Positions 36,393 to 44,690 of a DNA stretch of 64,000 bases are shown piece after piece (position 1 is the stretch's first letter; every line of letters starts with the position of its first letter). Source of the stretch: Candidatus Bathyarchaeota archaeon (GTDB taxonomy: Archaea; Thermoproteota; Bathyarchaeia; TCS64); NCBI GenBank assembly GCA_016783455.1, contig JADHWN010000008.1, forward strand, positions 1 to 64,000, read 5' to 3'. The position numbers were made by a program, and so were the translations under genes. The notes under the pieces were generated by a model. The model searched no databases. It worked only from the letters and a program-made list of their open reading frames with translations, and was not told the origin of the DNA.

Positions 36393-37259
36393 GTGAGCAC
36401 GGTGTCACGCGTATCAACCGAGAAGCAGGGGATCGTCGACGACACGGTGAAGCTCCTGAACGATCACAAGCTCATCGGGGCCGCCGACCTCAGCAAGGTG
36501 GGCAGCAGCATGCTCCAGGACATGAGGAAGCAGCTCAGGGGGCAGGTCGTCGTCAGGGGCATCAAGAACACCCTGATGCGCATCGCCATGGAGAAGGCCG
36601 GCCTGGAGGGCACCGAGGAGTTCCTCACACGGATCAAGGGACAGAACATCTACATTTTCTCCAACGGGAACCCATTCACACTCGCAAACAGCCTCCACAA
36701 GAACAAGGTGAAAGTCTTCGCCAAGACCGGGGACAGGGCCCTGGATGACATCACGATCAGCTCGGGGAACACCGGGCTCTCGCCGGGGCCCATAATCAGC
36801 AAGTTCGGCTCCCTCGCCATCAGGACCCGCATCGAGGCCGGGAACATCTGGGTCGTCAACGACACGGAGGTCGCCAAGTCAGGGGACGAGATCTCCGCCG
36901 ACCTCGCCGACCTGCTGACGCGGCTGGACATCCGGGCCGCCGAGATGGGGCTGGAGATCAAGGCCGTCTACGAGGACGGCGTCGTCATCCCCAAGGAGGA
37001 CCTCATCATCGACATGGAGGCCTACGCCAACCAGCTCGCAGCCGCCTACAGAGACGCCTTCCAGGTGGCACTCAAAGCCGCGTGGCCGACGCCGGTGACC
37101 ATCATGCCCCTCCTATCGATAGCGGCCCAGAACGCCAAGAGGGTGGCAGTGGAGGCGGCCTACCTCACGAAGGAGACCTCGGCGGAGGTCATCGCCAAGG
37201 CCAACGCCCAAGCCCTGAGCCTGGCGAAGGCTGTGGGCAGGGCCCAGGCGAACCAGTAA
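36393..37259 (+). CDS. rpl10: Ribosomal protein L10 (P0), lacking an acidic C-terminal tail
   Basis: LNDHKLIGAADLSKVGSSMLQDMRKQLRGQVVVRGIKNTLMRIAMEKAG; ends AKAVGRAQANQ. Confidence 0.95.
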   Translation: MSTVSRVSTEKQGIVDDTVKLLNDHKLIGAADLSKVGSSMLQDMRKQLRGQVVVRGIKNTLMRIAMEKAGLEGTEEFLTRIKGQNIYIFSNGNPFTLANSLHKNKVKVFAKTGDRALDDITISSGNTGLSPGPIISKFGSLAIRTRIEAGNIWVVNDTEVAKSGDEISADLADLLTRLDIRAAEMGLEIKAVYEDGVVIPKEDLIIDMEAYANQLAAAYRDAFQVALKAAWPTPVTIMPLLSIAAQNAKRVAVEAAYLTKETSAEVIAKANAQALSLAKAVGRAQANQ

Positions 37260-37351
37260 TAATCTTACCTCCTTTTCCTTCTGGATTTTCCTTGTTCTAG
37301 GGAGGGTTTGAATAGTCTCCCTCTCGACCCGTTAGGGGGGAGCCACACACC

Positions 37352-38173
37352 CTACTTCCAAGTAGTCAGAACCTTCTCCCTCTTGAACAGGAGCACCGAG
37401 AACCTGAAGATGAGCAGGTCGAAGAAGGCAAGGAGCGCCGTGAGCGCCAGGATCACGGGGGGCCCCAGTGTCAGGGCCCCGGTCCCCTGCCCGATGAACA
37501 ATCCTATGATGGGGATGACGAGGACGACGCTGATCTGCTGGGCCTCCTTGAAGCCCTTCACCCTCGACGAGATGAGCACGGTGAGCCCGATGGCTGCAAG
37601 GGAGAGCGCCGGGGTCATGAGGAAGATGAGGAGGAACCACTCAAGGGTGGGGAGCAGGAGGGCCCCGAATAGGCCGTAGGTGCCCACGTCGACGACGACG
37701 GTGTAGGCGATGAAGGACAGGATCGTGATGGCCATGGCGGGGACAAAGGAGACGAGCATCTTCCCGAAGAGGAGCTCCCCGTCGGTCAGGGGCGTGGCGA
37801 GGAGGGCCTCGATGGTCTTCCTCTCCTTCTCCCCGGCGAAGCTGTCCGACGCGATGACGCTGGAGGCCATGACCGGGATCAGCAGGAAGAACGGGGCGAA
37901 CATGTACACGAAGAGCACGTAGGTGAGCTGCTGGTCCTCGGTGAACCCAGCCAGCATCTCCATGACGCTGGCGGGCGCTCCCCTCATGATGGATTCTATC
38001 AGGACCTCAGGTGAGGTCCCCGTGTTGACCTGGCCCGGCACGCTGATGACGATGAGGGGCAGGACAACGCTGAAGAGAAGGGGAACCAGGGCGATGGGGG
38101 TGAGGACCTCCCAGTTGCGCCCCACCTCCCGCCAGTCCTTCCGGAAGACTAGAAGCGCCTTACTCAGCCTCAT
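37352..38173 (-). CDS. ABC-2 type transporter permease
   Basis: Six-TM-like permease with ASDSFAGEKERKTIEALLATPLTDGELLFGKML. Confidence 0.9.
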   Translation of the reverse strand: MRLSKALLVFRKDWREVGRNWEVLTPIALVPLLFSVVLPLIVISVPGQVNTGTSPEVLIESIMRGAPASVMEMLAGFTEDQQLTYVLFVYMFAPFFLLIPVMASSVIASDSFAGEKERKTIEALLATPLTDGELLFGKMLVSFVPAMAITILSFIAYTVVVDVGTYGLFGALLLPTLEWFLLIFLMTPALSLAAIGLTVLISSRVKGFKEAQQISVVLVIPIIGLFIGQGTGALTLGPPVILALTALLAFFDLLIFRFSVLLFKREKVLTTWK

Positions 38174-39128
38174 CCTCGTCCACCACCAGCTTCAGGTAGA
38201 TCTCCTCCAGGGAGGGTTCAAGCACCTCGACCGACTGGACCATGCCACCCGCCATGACAACGCTCCTCACGAGGTACGGCGTGACCCTGTCCACGTCATA
38301 GACGCTGACTGAGAGCGTCGTGCCGTCGACGGCCACCTCCTCCACCCCCTCCATGGACCTCACGGCGCCGACGACAGCCTCCGAGACCTCGCCGAGCCTG
38401 ACCCTGAGGATGGGGGTGCCCGCTATCTGGCTGCGGAGCTCGTCTGTGGTCCCCATTGTCACCATGCCTCCCTCGTTGATCAGCATCACCCTGCTGCAGA
38501 GCCTCTCGGCGTCCTCGAGGCGGTGGGTGCAGAGGAGGATGGTCTGCCCCTCCCGCCTGCTCAGCTCCTCCATCAGGTCCCGGATGTCCTTCGATGACCG
38601 GGGGTCGAGCCCCGACGTCGGCTCGTCGAGCAAGAGGATGTCGGGGTCGTGCACGAGGGCCCGGGCGATGGCCAGTTTCTGCTTCATCCCCTTCGAGTAC
38701 GTGCCCACCTTGTCGTCCCGGCGGGGCCAGAGGTCGAAGAACTCGAGGAGCTCCCTGATCTTCTTGGATCGGGCCTGCCTGTCGGAGACGCCGTAGGCCT
38801 CGGCGAAGAACTCCATGTTCTCCATGGCGGTGAGCCGGTCGTAGAGGCTCGGGTTCTCCGTCAGGATGCCCACCATCTCCCGTACCTTCAGGGAGTCGTC
38901 GACGACGTCGAAGCCCCCGACGAACGCGGTGCCCTCCGTCGGGGTCAGGAGGCAGGCGAGCATCCGGATGGTCGTCGTCTTGCCGGCCCCGTTGGGGCCG
39001 AGGATACCGAAGATCTCCCCCTCGCCCACCTCGAAGCTCAGGCGGTCAACCGCAGTGAAGGAGTTGAAGCGCTTGGTGAGCCCCTCGGTGATTATCTCGC
39101 TCAACTGTCTACTCATTGATCCCAGCAT
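38160..39128 (-). CDS. ABC transporter ATP-binding protein
   Basis: GPNGAGKTTTIRML, YSKGMKQKLAIARALVHDPDILLLDEPTSGLDP. Confidence 0.95.
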   Translation of the reverse strand: MLGSMSRQLSEIITEGLTKRFNSFTAVDRLSFEVGEGEIFGILGPNGAGKTTTIRMLACLLTPTEGTAFVGGFDVVDDSLKVREMVGILTENPSLYDRLTAMENMEFFAEAYGVSDRQARSKKIRELLEFFDLWPRRDDKVGTYSKGMKQKLAIARALVHDPDILLLDEPTSGLDPRSSKDIRDLMEELSRREGQTILLCTHRLEDAERLCSRVMLINEGGMVTMGTTDELRSQIAGTPILRVRLGEVSEAVVGAVRSMEGVEEVAVDGTTLSVSVYDVDRVTPYLVRSVVMAGGMVQSVEVLEPSLEEIYLKLVVDEDEAE

Positions 39129-39155
39129 CGTCTAGGATATCAATGCTTGGTCCCG

Positions 39156-39752
39156 TCAGGCGGCGGAGTAGACGAGGGCCGGCACGGCCTCCCTTATCTC
39201 CTGTAGAACCTCGTTTATTGCCTGCTCGGAGGTCCTCCTGAGGATGTGGGCGGTGGCGTTGTCCACTTGGAACCGGCTGGTCCTCCTGAACGAGGCCTTT
39301 TTGACGACCCTGAGCCCCCTGAACCTGAAGCCGTCCTCCTCCGTAAGCTCCACGTCGAACTTGTACCTGTTGAACTCAACGAGGCCGACGCCCCGGGGCA
39401 CCTCCCATGGCGAAACGAGCCTCATCGGTGTGAGGACGTAGTTGAAGTTGCAGGCGGTGCAGACGAAACCGTTACGAAAGTCCCCCCGGGAGACCTTCAC
39501 CTCGACGCCCCGGAGAATGTTTTGGGTGACCTCGTAGTCGCCGGGGCCCAGCTCCTCCCGCCCCTCCCTGAGCCTGAAGAAGCGCTCCCCGACGCCGCAG
39601 ACGTCGATGACATGGTGCTCGTCGAGGTCGTGGAGCATGGTCTGGCCGAAGCGGCTGAGGGGGACCTCGGTGTCCACGAGGAAGCAGCCCTGGTTGATGA
39701 GGAAGGCGGCGCCCACCCGCTTCAGGAAGCCGTGGAGGTCGGACTCCCCCAT
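39156..39752 (-). CDS. Putative PD-(D/E)XK nuclease-like protein (MmcB-like motif), PolB2-associated
   Basis: HHVIDVCGVGERF…RGVEVKVSRGDFRNGFVCTACNFNYVLTP fits D…ExK…S..DF; last gene of the PolB2 cluster. Confidence 0.55.
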   Translation of the reverse strand: MGESDLHGFLKRVGAAFLINQGCFLVDTEVPLSRFGQTMLHDLDEHHVIDVCGVGERFFRLREGREELGPGDYEVTQNILRGVEVKVSRGDFRNGFVCTACNFNYVLTPMRLVSPWEVPRGVGLVEFNRYKFDVELTEEDGFRFRGLRVVKKASFRRTSRFQVDNATAHILRRTSEQAINEVLQEIREAVPALVYSAA

Positions 39753-39755
39753 CCC

Positions 39756-41861
39756 TCAGCCCTCCACGCTCCCCGACACCCCGACGAGGAACTCCTCCAG
39801 CCGCCGGGGCCGAGGCACATCCGCCTCCCGGGGGTCGACGCCGAAGGGCATCAGTATGCTGCGCCCGGCCTCCTGGACCAGCTGGACATACTTCTCTGCG
39901 TCGTAGCCCGCGCCGCGCCCGGCGGGGCGGACCCTGCGGAAGGGGTTGCCGTGGCCGGCGTCGACGTAGACGTAGTCGATGAGGCTGCCCTTCACCACCC
40001 TGGTGCCGGTGAGGGCGAGGGCCTCTGCGGCCGCGACGTGGGGGAGACGGGCCTTGTACCGTTCGGGGTCCCTCCGGAGCACCGTGGAGGTCTTCAGCGC
40101 CTCGACGGGGACCTCCCTGTCCCGGAGGCGGCGGCAGGCCCCCTCGAGGACGGCGAGGGCGCGGCTCAGCCCCTCCGTTCGGACCTCCTCGGGGGTCTCG
40201 CAGCCCAGCAGGGCCTCGATGGCCTCCTCCTGGATCCGTGCGACGAAGGGGGAGGTGTCCCTGCGCCGTAGCTCGATGCCCCGGTGCTTGTGGCCGCCGT
40301 CGGCTAGGCGGCCGTAGTACCTGTTGACGGCGCCGATGCCCGTCTCGCCCTTCTGGGGGAGGAGGACGAGGAACCTGAAGCGGGCCTCGACGGCCATGGG
40401 GAGGCCGACGTGGTCTGAGATGGCGGCGGCGAGGTCTTGGAAGCCCTCTCGGGTGGCGCCGGGGCGCTTCAGGAAGAGGCTGTCGTTGTTCCCGTAGAGG
40501 GTGTGGAACCCCCGGCTCCGGGCGAGGTTCATGCTCTCCACGAGGGCGTCCCGGGCCTGCCTGTTGACCTCCGTGAAGGTGTCGAAGTTGCCGAACCTGT
40601 TGGCCCAGCAGCCGCTGTAGCCGTATGTGCAGAACAGGATCTCCTTGAGGGCGAGCTGGCGCCCCTCGCACCACCGCCACTCCTGGGAGTCCTTGGGGAG
40701 GCGGTAGCGGAGGTGCTTGAAGTATAGGCGGCGGTCCAGGGTCTCCCGGGTGAAGTCGACGATGAACCCCTCCCTGTCCCGGAGGTCCCGCACGTTCTCG
40801 TAGCTGATGTTCCTGCGGACGATGAGGTTGGGGAACATGCTCTCGAAGTCGAGGGAGGCGACGTTCTCGTGGAGCCCCACGTCGGGGGTGAAGATGAGCC
40901 CCCCGCTGTCCCTGTAGAGTAGCTCCCTCATGGTCATCACGGGCTGGAAGCCCCCCCGGTGGAGGAGGAGCACCCCTCGGCGCCGGGCCTCGTAGCACTG
41001 CCGGCTCTCGATGGCCCTCCCCGCCGCCCACTCGGCGGAGAGCCTGGCTGGGAGCCGGGTGTATTGGACCCGCTCCACGAGCCCCGCGAGGCTGAGGCGG
41101 CCGTAGGTGGAGAGGGAGACGTGGGCCCTCCCCCCGTAGAGGACGGGGCCGTCCCGGGTGACCCTGCCGAAGCGGCGGTGGCCCAAGAGGCGGCTCAGGG
41201 TGAGGAGGTCGGAGAGGTCCTTGGGGCGGGAGGCGACGATGTCGGGGTCCAGGTCGGCGAAGTGGTCCAGGAAGTCCCTGAGGACCTGCCGGGTGGGGCC
41301 CGCGAAGGCGTACTCCTGCTCGAGGTTCTCGTCGAATGTGAGTATCTCCCCCCGGCTGCTCCCGAGCTTCAGGGCGAAGGCGAGGAGGCGGATGGGCGGG
41401 GGCTCCACCTCCAGGGTCCGGGGGATGGGGGCGATGGACCTCAGGGCCCGTCCGTCGGCCTCCACCTCGACGTGGCCCAGGGGTATGAGGGATCTGTCGC
41501 AGAGGTACTTGAGCTCGTGCTCCAGGTCGCCGTCGTATGTGGCGGCGACGCAGGGCATCCTGTCGACCTCGTCCAGAAGGGCACGGTAGTTCCCCACTTC
41601 GTCGACGCGGATGTTGACCACCTCAGTCTCCGCCATCTCCCGTATAGAGGAGCGCCTGCGGGCTGTGGAGACGCCCGCGACGAGGTCGTGCTCCTCCAGG
41701 AGGTCCCTGAGCTGGGCGGCGGTCATCCCCAGGGGCTCGGCGTAGAAGTCGGGGGTGTACCGGTCACGGAGCTTCACCTTCTCCCCTTCGGCGGTCCTGA
41801 GCCAGAGGACGGCCTCGTCCCCGTCGAATCGGACGTCCAGGAGCCAGCCGTCAAACCCCAC
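39756..41861 (-). CDS. PolB2-like family B DNA polymerase with substituted catalytic motifs
   Basis: Motif A LDFESMFPNLI, motif B RQLALKEILFCTYGYSG, motif C LYGNNDSLF (canonical YGDTDS), no recognisable ExoI DxE. Confidence 0.82.
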   Translation of the reverse strand: MGFDGWLLDVRFDGDEAVLWLRTAEGEKVKLRDRYTPDFYAEPLGMTAAQLRDLLEEHDLVAGVSTARRRSSIREMAETEVVNIRVDEVGNYRALLDEVDRMPCVAATYDGDLEHELKYLCDRSLIPLGHVEVEADGRALRSIAPIPRTLEVEPPPIRLLAFALKLGSSRGEILTFDENLEQEYAFAGPTRQVLRDFLDHFADLDPDIVASRPKDLSDLLTLSRLLGHRRFGRVTRDGPVLYGGRAHVSLSTYGRLSLAGLVERVQYTRLPARLSAEWAAGRAIESRQCYEARRRGVLLLHRGGFQPVMTMRELLYRDSGGLIFTPDVGLHENVASLDFESMFPNLIVRRNISYENVRDLRDREGFIVDFTRETLDRRLYFKHLRYRLPKDSQEWRWCEGRQLALKEILFCTYGYSGCWANRFGNFDTFTEVNRQARDALVESMNLARSRGFHTLYGNNDSLFLKRPGATREGFQDLAAAISDHVGLPMAVEARFRFLVLLPQKGETGIGAVNRYYGRLADGGHKHRGIELRRRDTSPFVARIQEEAIEALLGCETPEEVRTEGLSRALAVLEGACRRLRDREVPVEALKTSTVLRRDPERYKARLPHVAAAEALALTGTRVVKGSLIDYVYVDAGHGNPFRRVRPAGRGAGYDAEKYVQLVQEAGRSILMPFGVDPREADVPRPRRLEEFLVGVSGSVEG

Positions 41862-42096
41862 GTCTCAGCCCCTCCAGCTCGCCCCTGAGCGCCTCGATCT
41901 CCCGCCTGTTGTCCACCGCCGCCGTCAGCAGCAAGAGGTCCAGGGCGGAGAGGACCTCGGCGAAGATCATCGCCCCCTGCTCGCTGGACCAGGAGGGCCA
42001 GAGCTCGTCGAAGGCCCTCTGCATCTCGTCGTCCTTGAGGGCGGCCCTGTACTTCTTCCTCAGGTGGACCATGGCGTCCTGGAGGCGCCCCCTCAT
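41851..42096 (-). CDS. Small helical protein (81 aa) in the PolB2 cluster
   Basis: MRGRLQDAMVHLRKKYRAALKDDEMQRAFDELWPSWSSEQGAMIFAEVLSALDLLLLTAAVDNRREIEALRGELEGLRRGV; its end overlaps the polB2 start by 11 nt. Start trimmed from the 162-aa ORF; a GTG at 42120 is an alternative. Confidence 0.6.
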   Translation of the reverse strand: MRGRLQDAMVHLRKKYRAALKDDEMQRAFDELWPSWSSEQGAMIFAEVLSALDLLLLTAAVDNRREIEALRGELEGLRRGV

Positions 42097-42107
42097 GGAG
42101 TCCCGGG

Positions 42108-42887
42108 TTATGCGCCCCACAGGGCCCCCTCCTCCCCGAAGTGGACGGCCAGCCCCGTCCGGGCCCTGTCCGGGTGCTTCACGGCGTAGGCCGAGGCCGG
42201 CCCCCCCTTGGACTCCCGGAGGTAGATGATGGCGTTGGCCGAGTGCCTCAGGAAGCTGCCCCCCTCCGGCAGCGGGATGGGCCTGCCCCGGTCCGACGAC
42301 CGGCAGGTGGCCGCCAGCACCGCCCCCCTCTCGGCGCACGTGGCCCTCAGCCGGGAGACGATGCCCGTGAAGGCGTTGAGGGTCTCGAACCTGAGGGCGT
42401 CCTCGCCGTAGAAGAGCTTCGCCAGCTGCTGGACCGCCACCAGGGAGAAGCCCCCGTGCTCCTCGAGGAGGGCCTCCACCAGGGCGGGGGCCTTCAGGAG
42501 GTGTCTCTCCGAGAAGGCGGAGACGACGTGGATCCTGGAGAGGCTGTCGTCGATGTCGAGGCCGGAGGCGTCGATGAGGGAGATGAGGAGCTCTGGGTCC
42601 ATCACCGTCCGGGAGCGGCGGTAGTTGCCGCAGAGGAGGTAGACCGCACGTGAGCCCTCCTCCCTGACGGCCTCCACCAGCAGCCGGAGGAGCAGGGTGT
42701 CCGGGAGCTCGCAGCCCTCGTCCCCGTAGAAGAGGTAGAAGAGGCCGGGGTCCATGCCGCCGGTGAGACTGTCGAGCTCAGGGCTGCCCGTGGCGAGAGC
42801 GCGGTGCCCCTCCCGCCTCTGGAGTATGGTCAGGGCCGACTCGAAGGGGGGTCCGGTCTGGGCTCCGCGGGTCTGTGGAGAATCCAT
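42108..42887 (-). CDS. RecA/RadA-superfamily paralog with degenerate Walker A and B
   Basis: RALATGSPELDSLTGGMDPGLFYLFYGDEGCELPDTLLLRLLVEAV…FSLVAVQQLAKLFYGED resembles the KaiC/RadA fold start, but GxxxxGK(S/T) and the Walker B Asp are absent. Confidence 0.7.
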   Translation of the reverse strand: MDSPQTRGAQTGPPFESALTILQRREGHRALATGSPELDSLTGGMDPGLFYLFYGDEGCELPDTLLLRLLVEAVREEGSRAVYLLCGNYRRSRTVMDPELLISLIDASGLDIDDSLSRIHVVSAFSERHLLKAPALVEALLEEHGGFSLVAVQQLAKLFYGEDALRFETLNAFTGIVSRLRATCAERGAVLAATCRSSDRGRPIPLPEGGSFLRHSANAIIYLRESKGGPASAYAVKHPDRARTGLAVHFGEEGALWGA

Positions 42888-42969
42888 GGCTGTGCGGAGT
42901 GACGCGCGTCCGGAGACCTCTTAAGAGGTACGCACCCCGGCGAGGGTGGGAGAGGAGTGAAAATGGCGT

Positions 42970-43674
42970 CTACTCTTCGACGAGGCCCAGGAAGTTGTCC
43001 ATGAGCATGTAGGCGAGCTTCCTCATCTCGGGCTCCCTCTCCCTGCACTCGTCCAGCACCTTCTCCCGGGTCTTCCCCACCGCCTCCAGCTCGGCGGGAT
43101 AGGCCTTGGCCCACCTCCCCGCCTCCCGGCGGTCGATCTCAAGGTGGAAGATGACGCCCCTCACGTTCCCCCAGCCGAAGGCCTGGATGGGGCAGGGCTC
43201 CCCCACCGCCAGCAGGCTTCCCCCCGGGGGGACCTCGAACATGTCGCTGTGCCAGTGGAAGACGGGGAACTCCTCGGGGAAGCCGGAGAAGAGCGGGTCC
43301 TCCAGGCCCTCCTCCGTGAGGCGGACCTCGTAGCCGCCGACCTCCTTCTCGGGGCTCCTCGTAACCTTGGCTCCCAGCCTCCTCGCAAGCATCTGCCCTC
43401 CGCAGCAGATCCCCAGCACGGGCTTCCCGCTCTCGATGAGCGCGCCGAGGAACTCCCACTCCCTCCTCAGGAAGTCGTGGTCGTCGACGTCGTTTGCGGA
43501 GATGGGCGTGGGGCCGACGATGAAGGCGTCGTAGAACTCCGCGGGAGGGAAGTCGTCGTCTGGCTCCAGGTCGTAGGCGTGGAAGACCGTTTGGGAGACC
43601 ATGCTCTCCTTGAAGTACCTCTCGTAGAGGCCGAGGCTCTCCGTCTCGTCGTTCTGCACGATGAGGACCCTCAT
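42970..43674 (-). CDS. Class I glutamine amidotransferase (GMP synthase-like)
   Basis: GKPVLGICCGGQMLARRLG, FPVFHWHSDMFEVP, GVIFHLEID. Confidence 0.9.
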   Translation of the reverse strand: MRVLIVQNDETESLGLYERYFKESMVSQTVFHAYDLEPDDDFPPAEFYDAFIVGPTPISANDVDDHDFLRREWEFLGALIESGKPVLGICCGGQMLARRLGAKVTRSPEKEVGGYEVRLTEEGLEDPLFSGFPEEFPVFHWHSDMFEVPPGGSLLAVGEPCPIQAFGWGNVRGVIFHLEIDRREAGRWAKAYPAELEAVGKTREKVLDECREREPEMRKLAYMLMDNFLGLVEE

Positions 43675-43675
43675 C

Positions 43676-44572
43676 TCACTCAGCCTCCTTCACGGCGTGC
43701 CCGCCGAACTCCCTTCGGACGGCCGCGACGACCCTCCCGGCGAAGGTGTCATCCTGCCGGGACCTGAACCTCATGAGGAGGGAGAGGGCTATCGAGGGGG
43801 TGGGGACCCCGAGCTCCATGGCGGTCTCCACCATCCAGCGCCCGGTCTCACCTCCGCCGACCTCACCTGTGAGCGTGTCGAGCCCCGGATCCCCCTCCAG
43901 TGCGTCGCCGAGGAGCTCCAGCATCCAGGACCTGATGACGCAGCCGTTGTTCCAGTCCCTGGCGATGGCCATCATGTCGAGGTCGTAGGGTGCCGACCGG
44001 AGCATCTCGAATCCCTCGCCGAGGGCCTGGAGCATGGCGTACTCGATGCCGTTGTGGACCATCTTGACGTAGTGGCCGGAGCCGCTGGGACCGCAGTACA
44101 GGTACCCGTCAGGTCGAGCCACGCTCTCCAGGAGGGGGATCACCGCCCGGTACGCCTCCTCGGGGCCTCCGACGGTGAGGTTCGCCCCACTCTCGGCTCC
44201 TTCCAGCCCCCCGGAGGTGCCCACATCGAGGTAGGATATCCCCTTGTCCTTCAGCCTCTCCGCCCTCCTGATAGAGTCCTTGTAGTGGCTGTTCCCCCCG
44301 TCTATGAGGGTGTCTCCGTCTTCCAGTGTGGGTTCAAGGCCGTCGATGACGCTCTCCACGGGTGCACCCGCTGGGACCATGATCCACACGACCCTCGGGG
44401 TTGGGAGCGCCCCTATCAGTTTCTCAAGGGAGTTGACCTGCTCTGCGCCGAGCTCCCCTGCCTCGGCGACCGCCTGGGGGTTGATGTCATAAGCGACGAC
44501 CTCATGCGTCTTCAGGATCCTTGCTACCATCCTGAGGCCCATTCTGCCCAAGCCCACGAATCCGATCTTCAA
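43676..44572 (-). CDS. gnd: 6-phosphogluconate dehydrogenase, decarboxylating (short form)
   Basis: MKIGFVGLGRMGLRMVARI, DVGTSGGLEGAESGANLTVGG, GSGHYVKMVHNGIEYAMLQALGEG. Confidence 0.92.
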   Translation of the reverse strand: MKIGFVGLGRMGLRMVARILKTHEVVAYDINPQAVAEAGELGAEQVNSLEKLIGALPTPRVVWIMVPAGAPVESVIDGLEPTLEDGDTLIDGGNSHYKDSIRRAERLKDKGISYLDVGTSGGLEGAESGANLTVGGPEEAYRAVIPLLESVARPDGYLYCGPSGSGHYVKMVHNGIEYAMLQALGEGFEMLRSAPYDLDMMAIARDWNNGCVIRSWMLELLGDALEGDPGLDTLTGEVGGGETGRWMVETAMELGVPTPSIALSLLMRFRSRQDDTFAGRVVAAVRREFGGHAVKEAE

Positions 44573-44690
44573 CTCAACCGTCCTAAGGTTCTCAGGATGA
44601 TCTTAAGGAGTTTTCCGAACTCGTCCAGACTCAATGCACGGGTTAAGAGAGCAACCTATCCTTAATGGGACAAAGAAAAATGTGGTTAGG

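Noticed and set aside
39246-41888. Long ORFs opposite or out of frame with polB2 (341, 519 and 309 aa)
   Set aside because: Composition is Gly/Pro/Arg/Glu-rich with no recognisable domain; typical shadow ORFs of very GC-rich genes.
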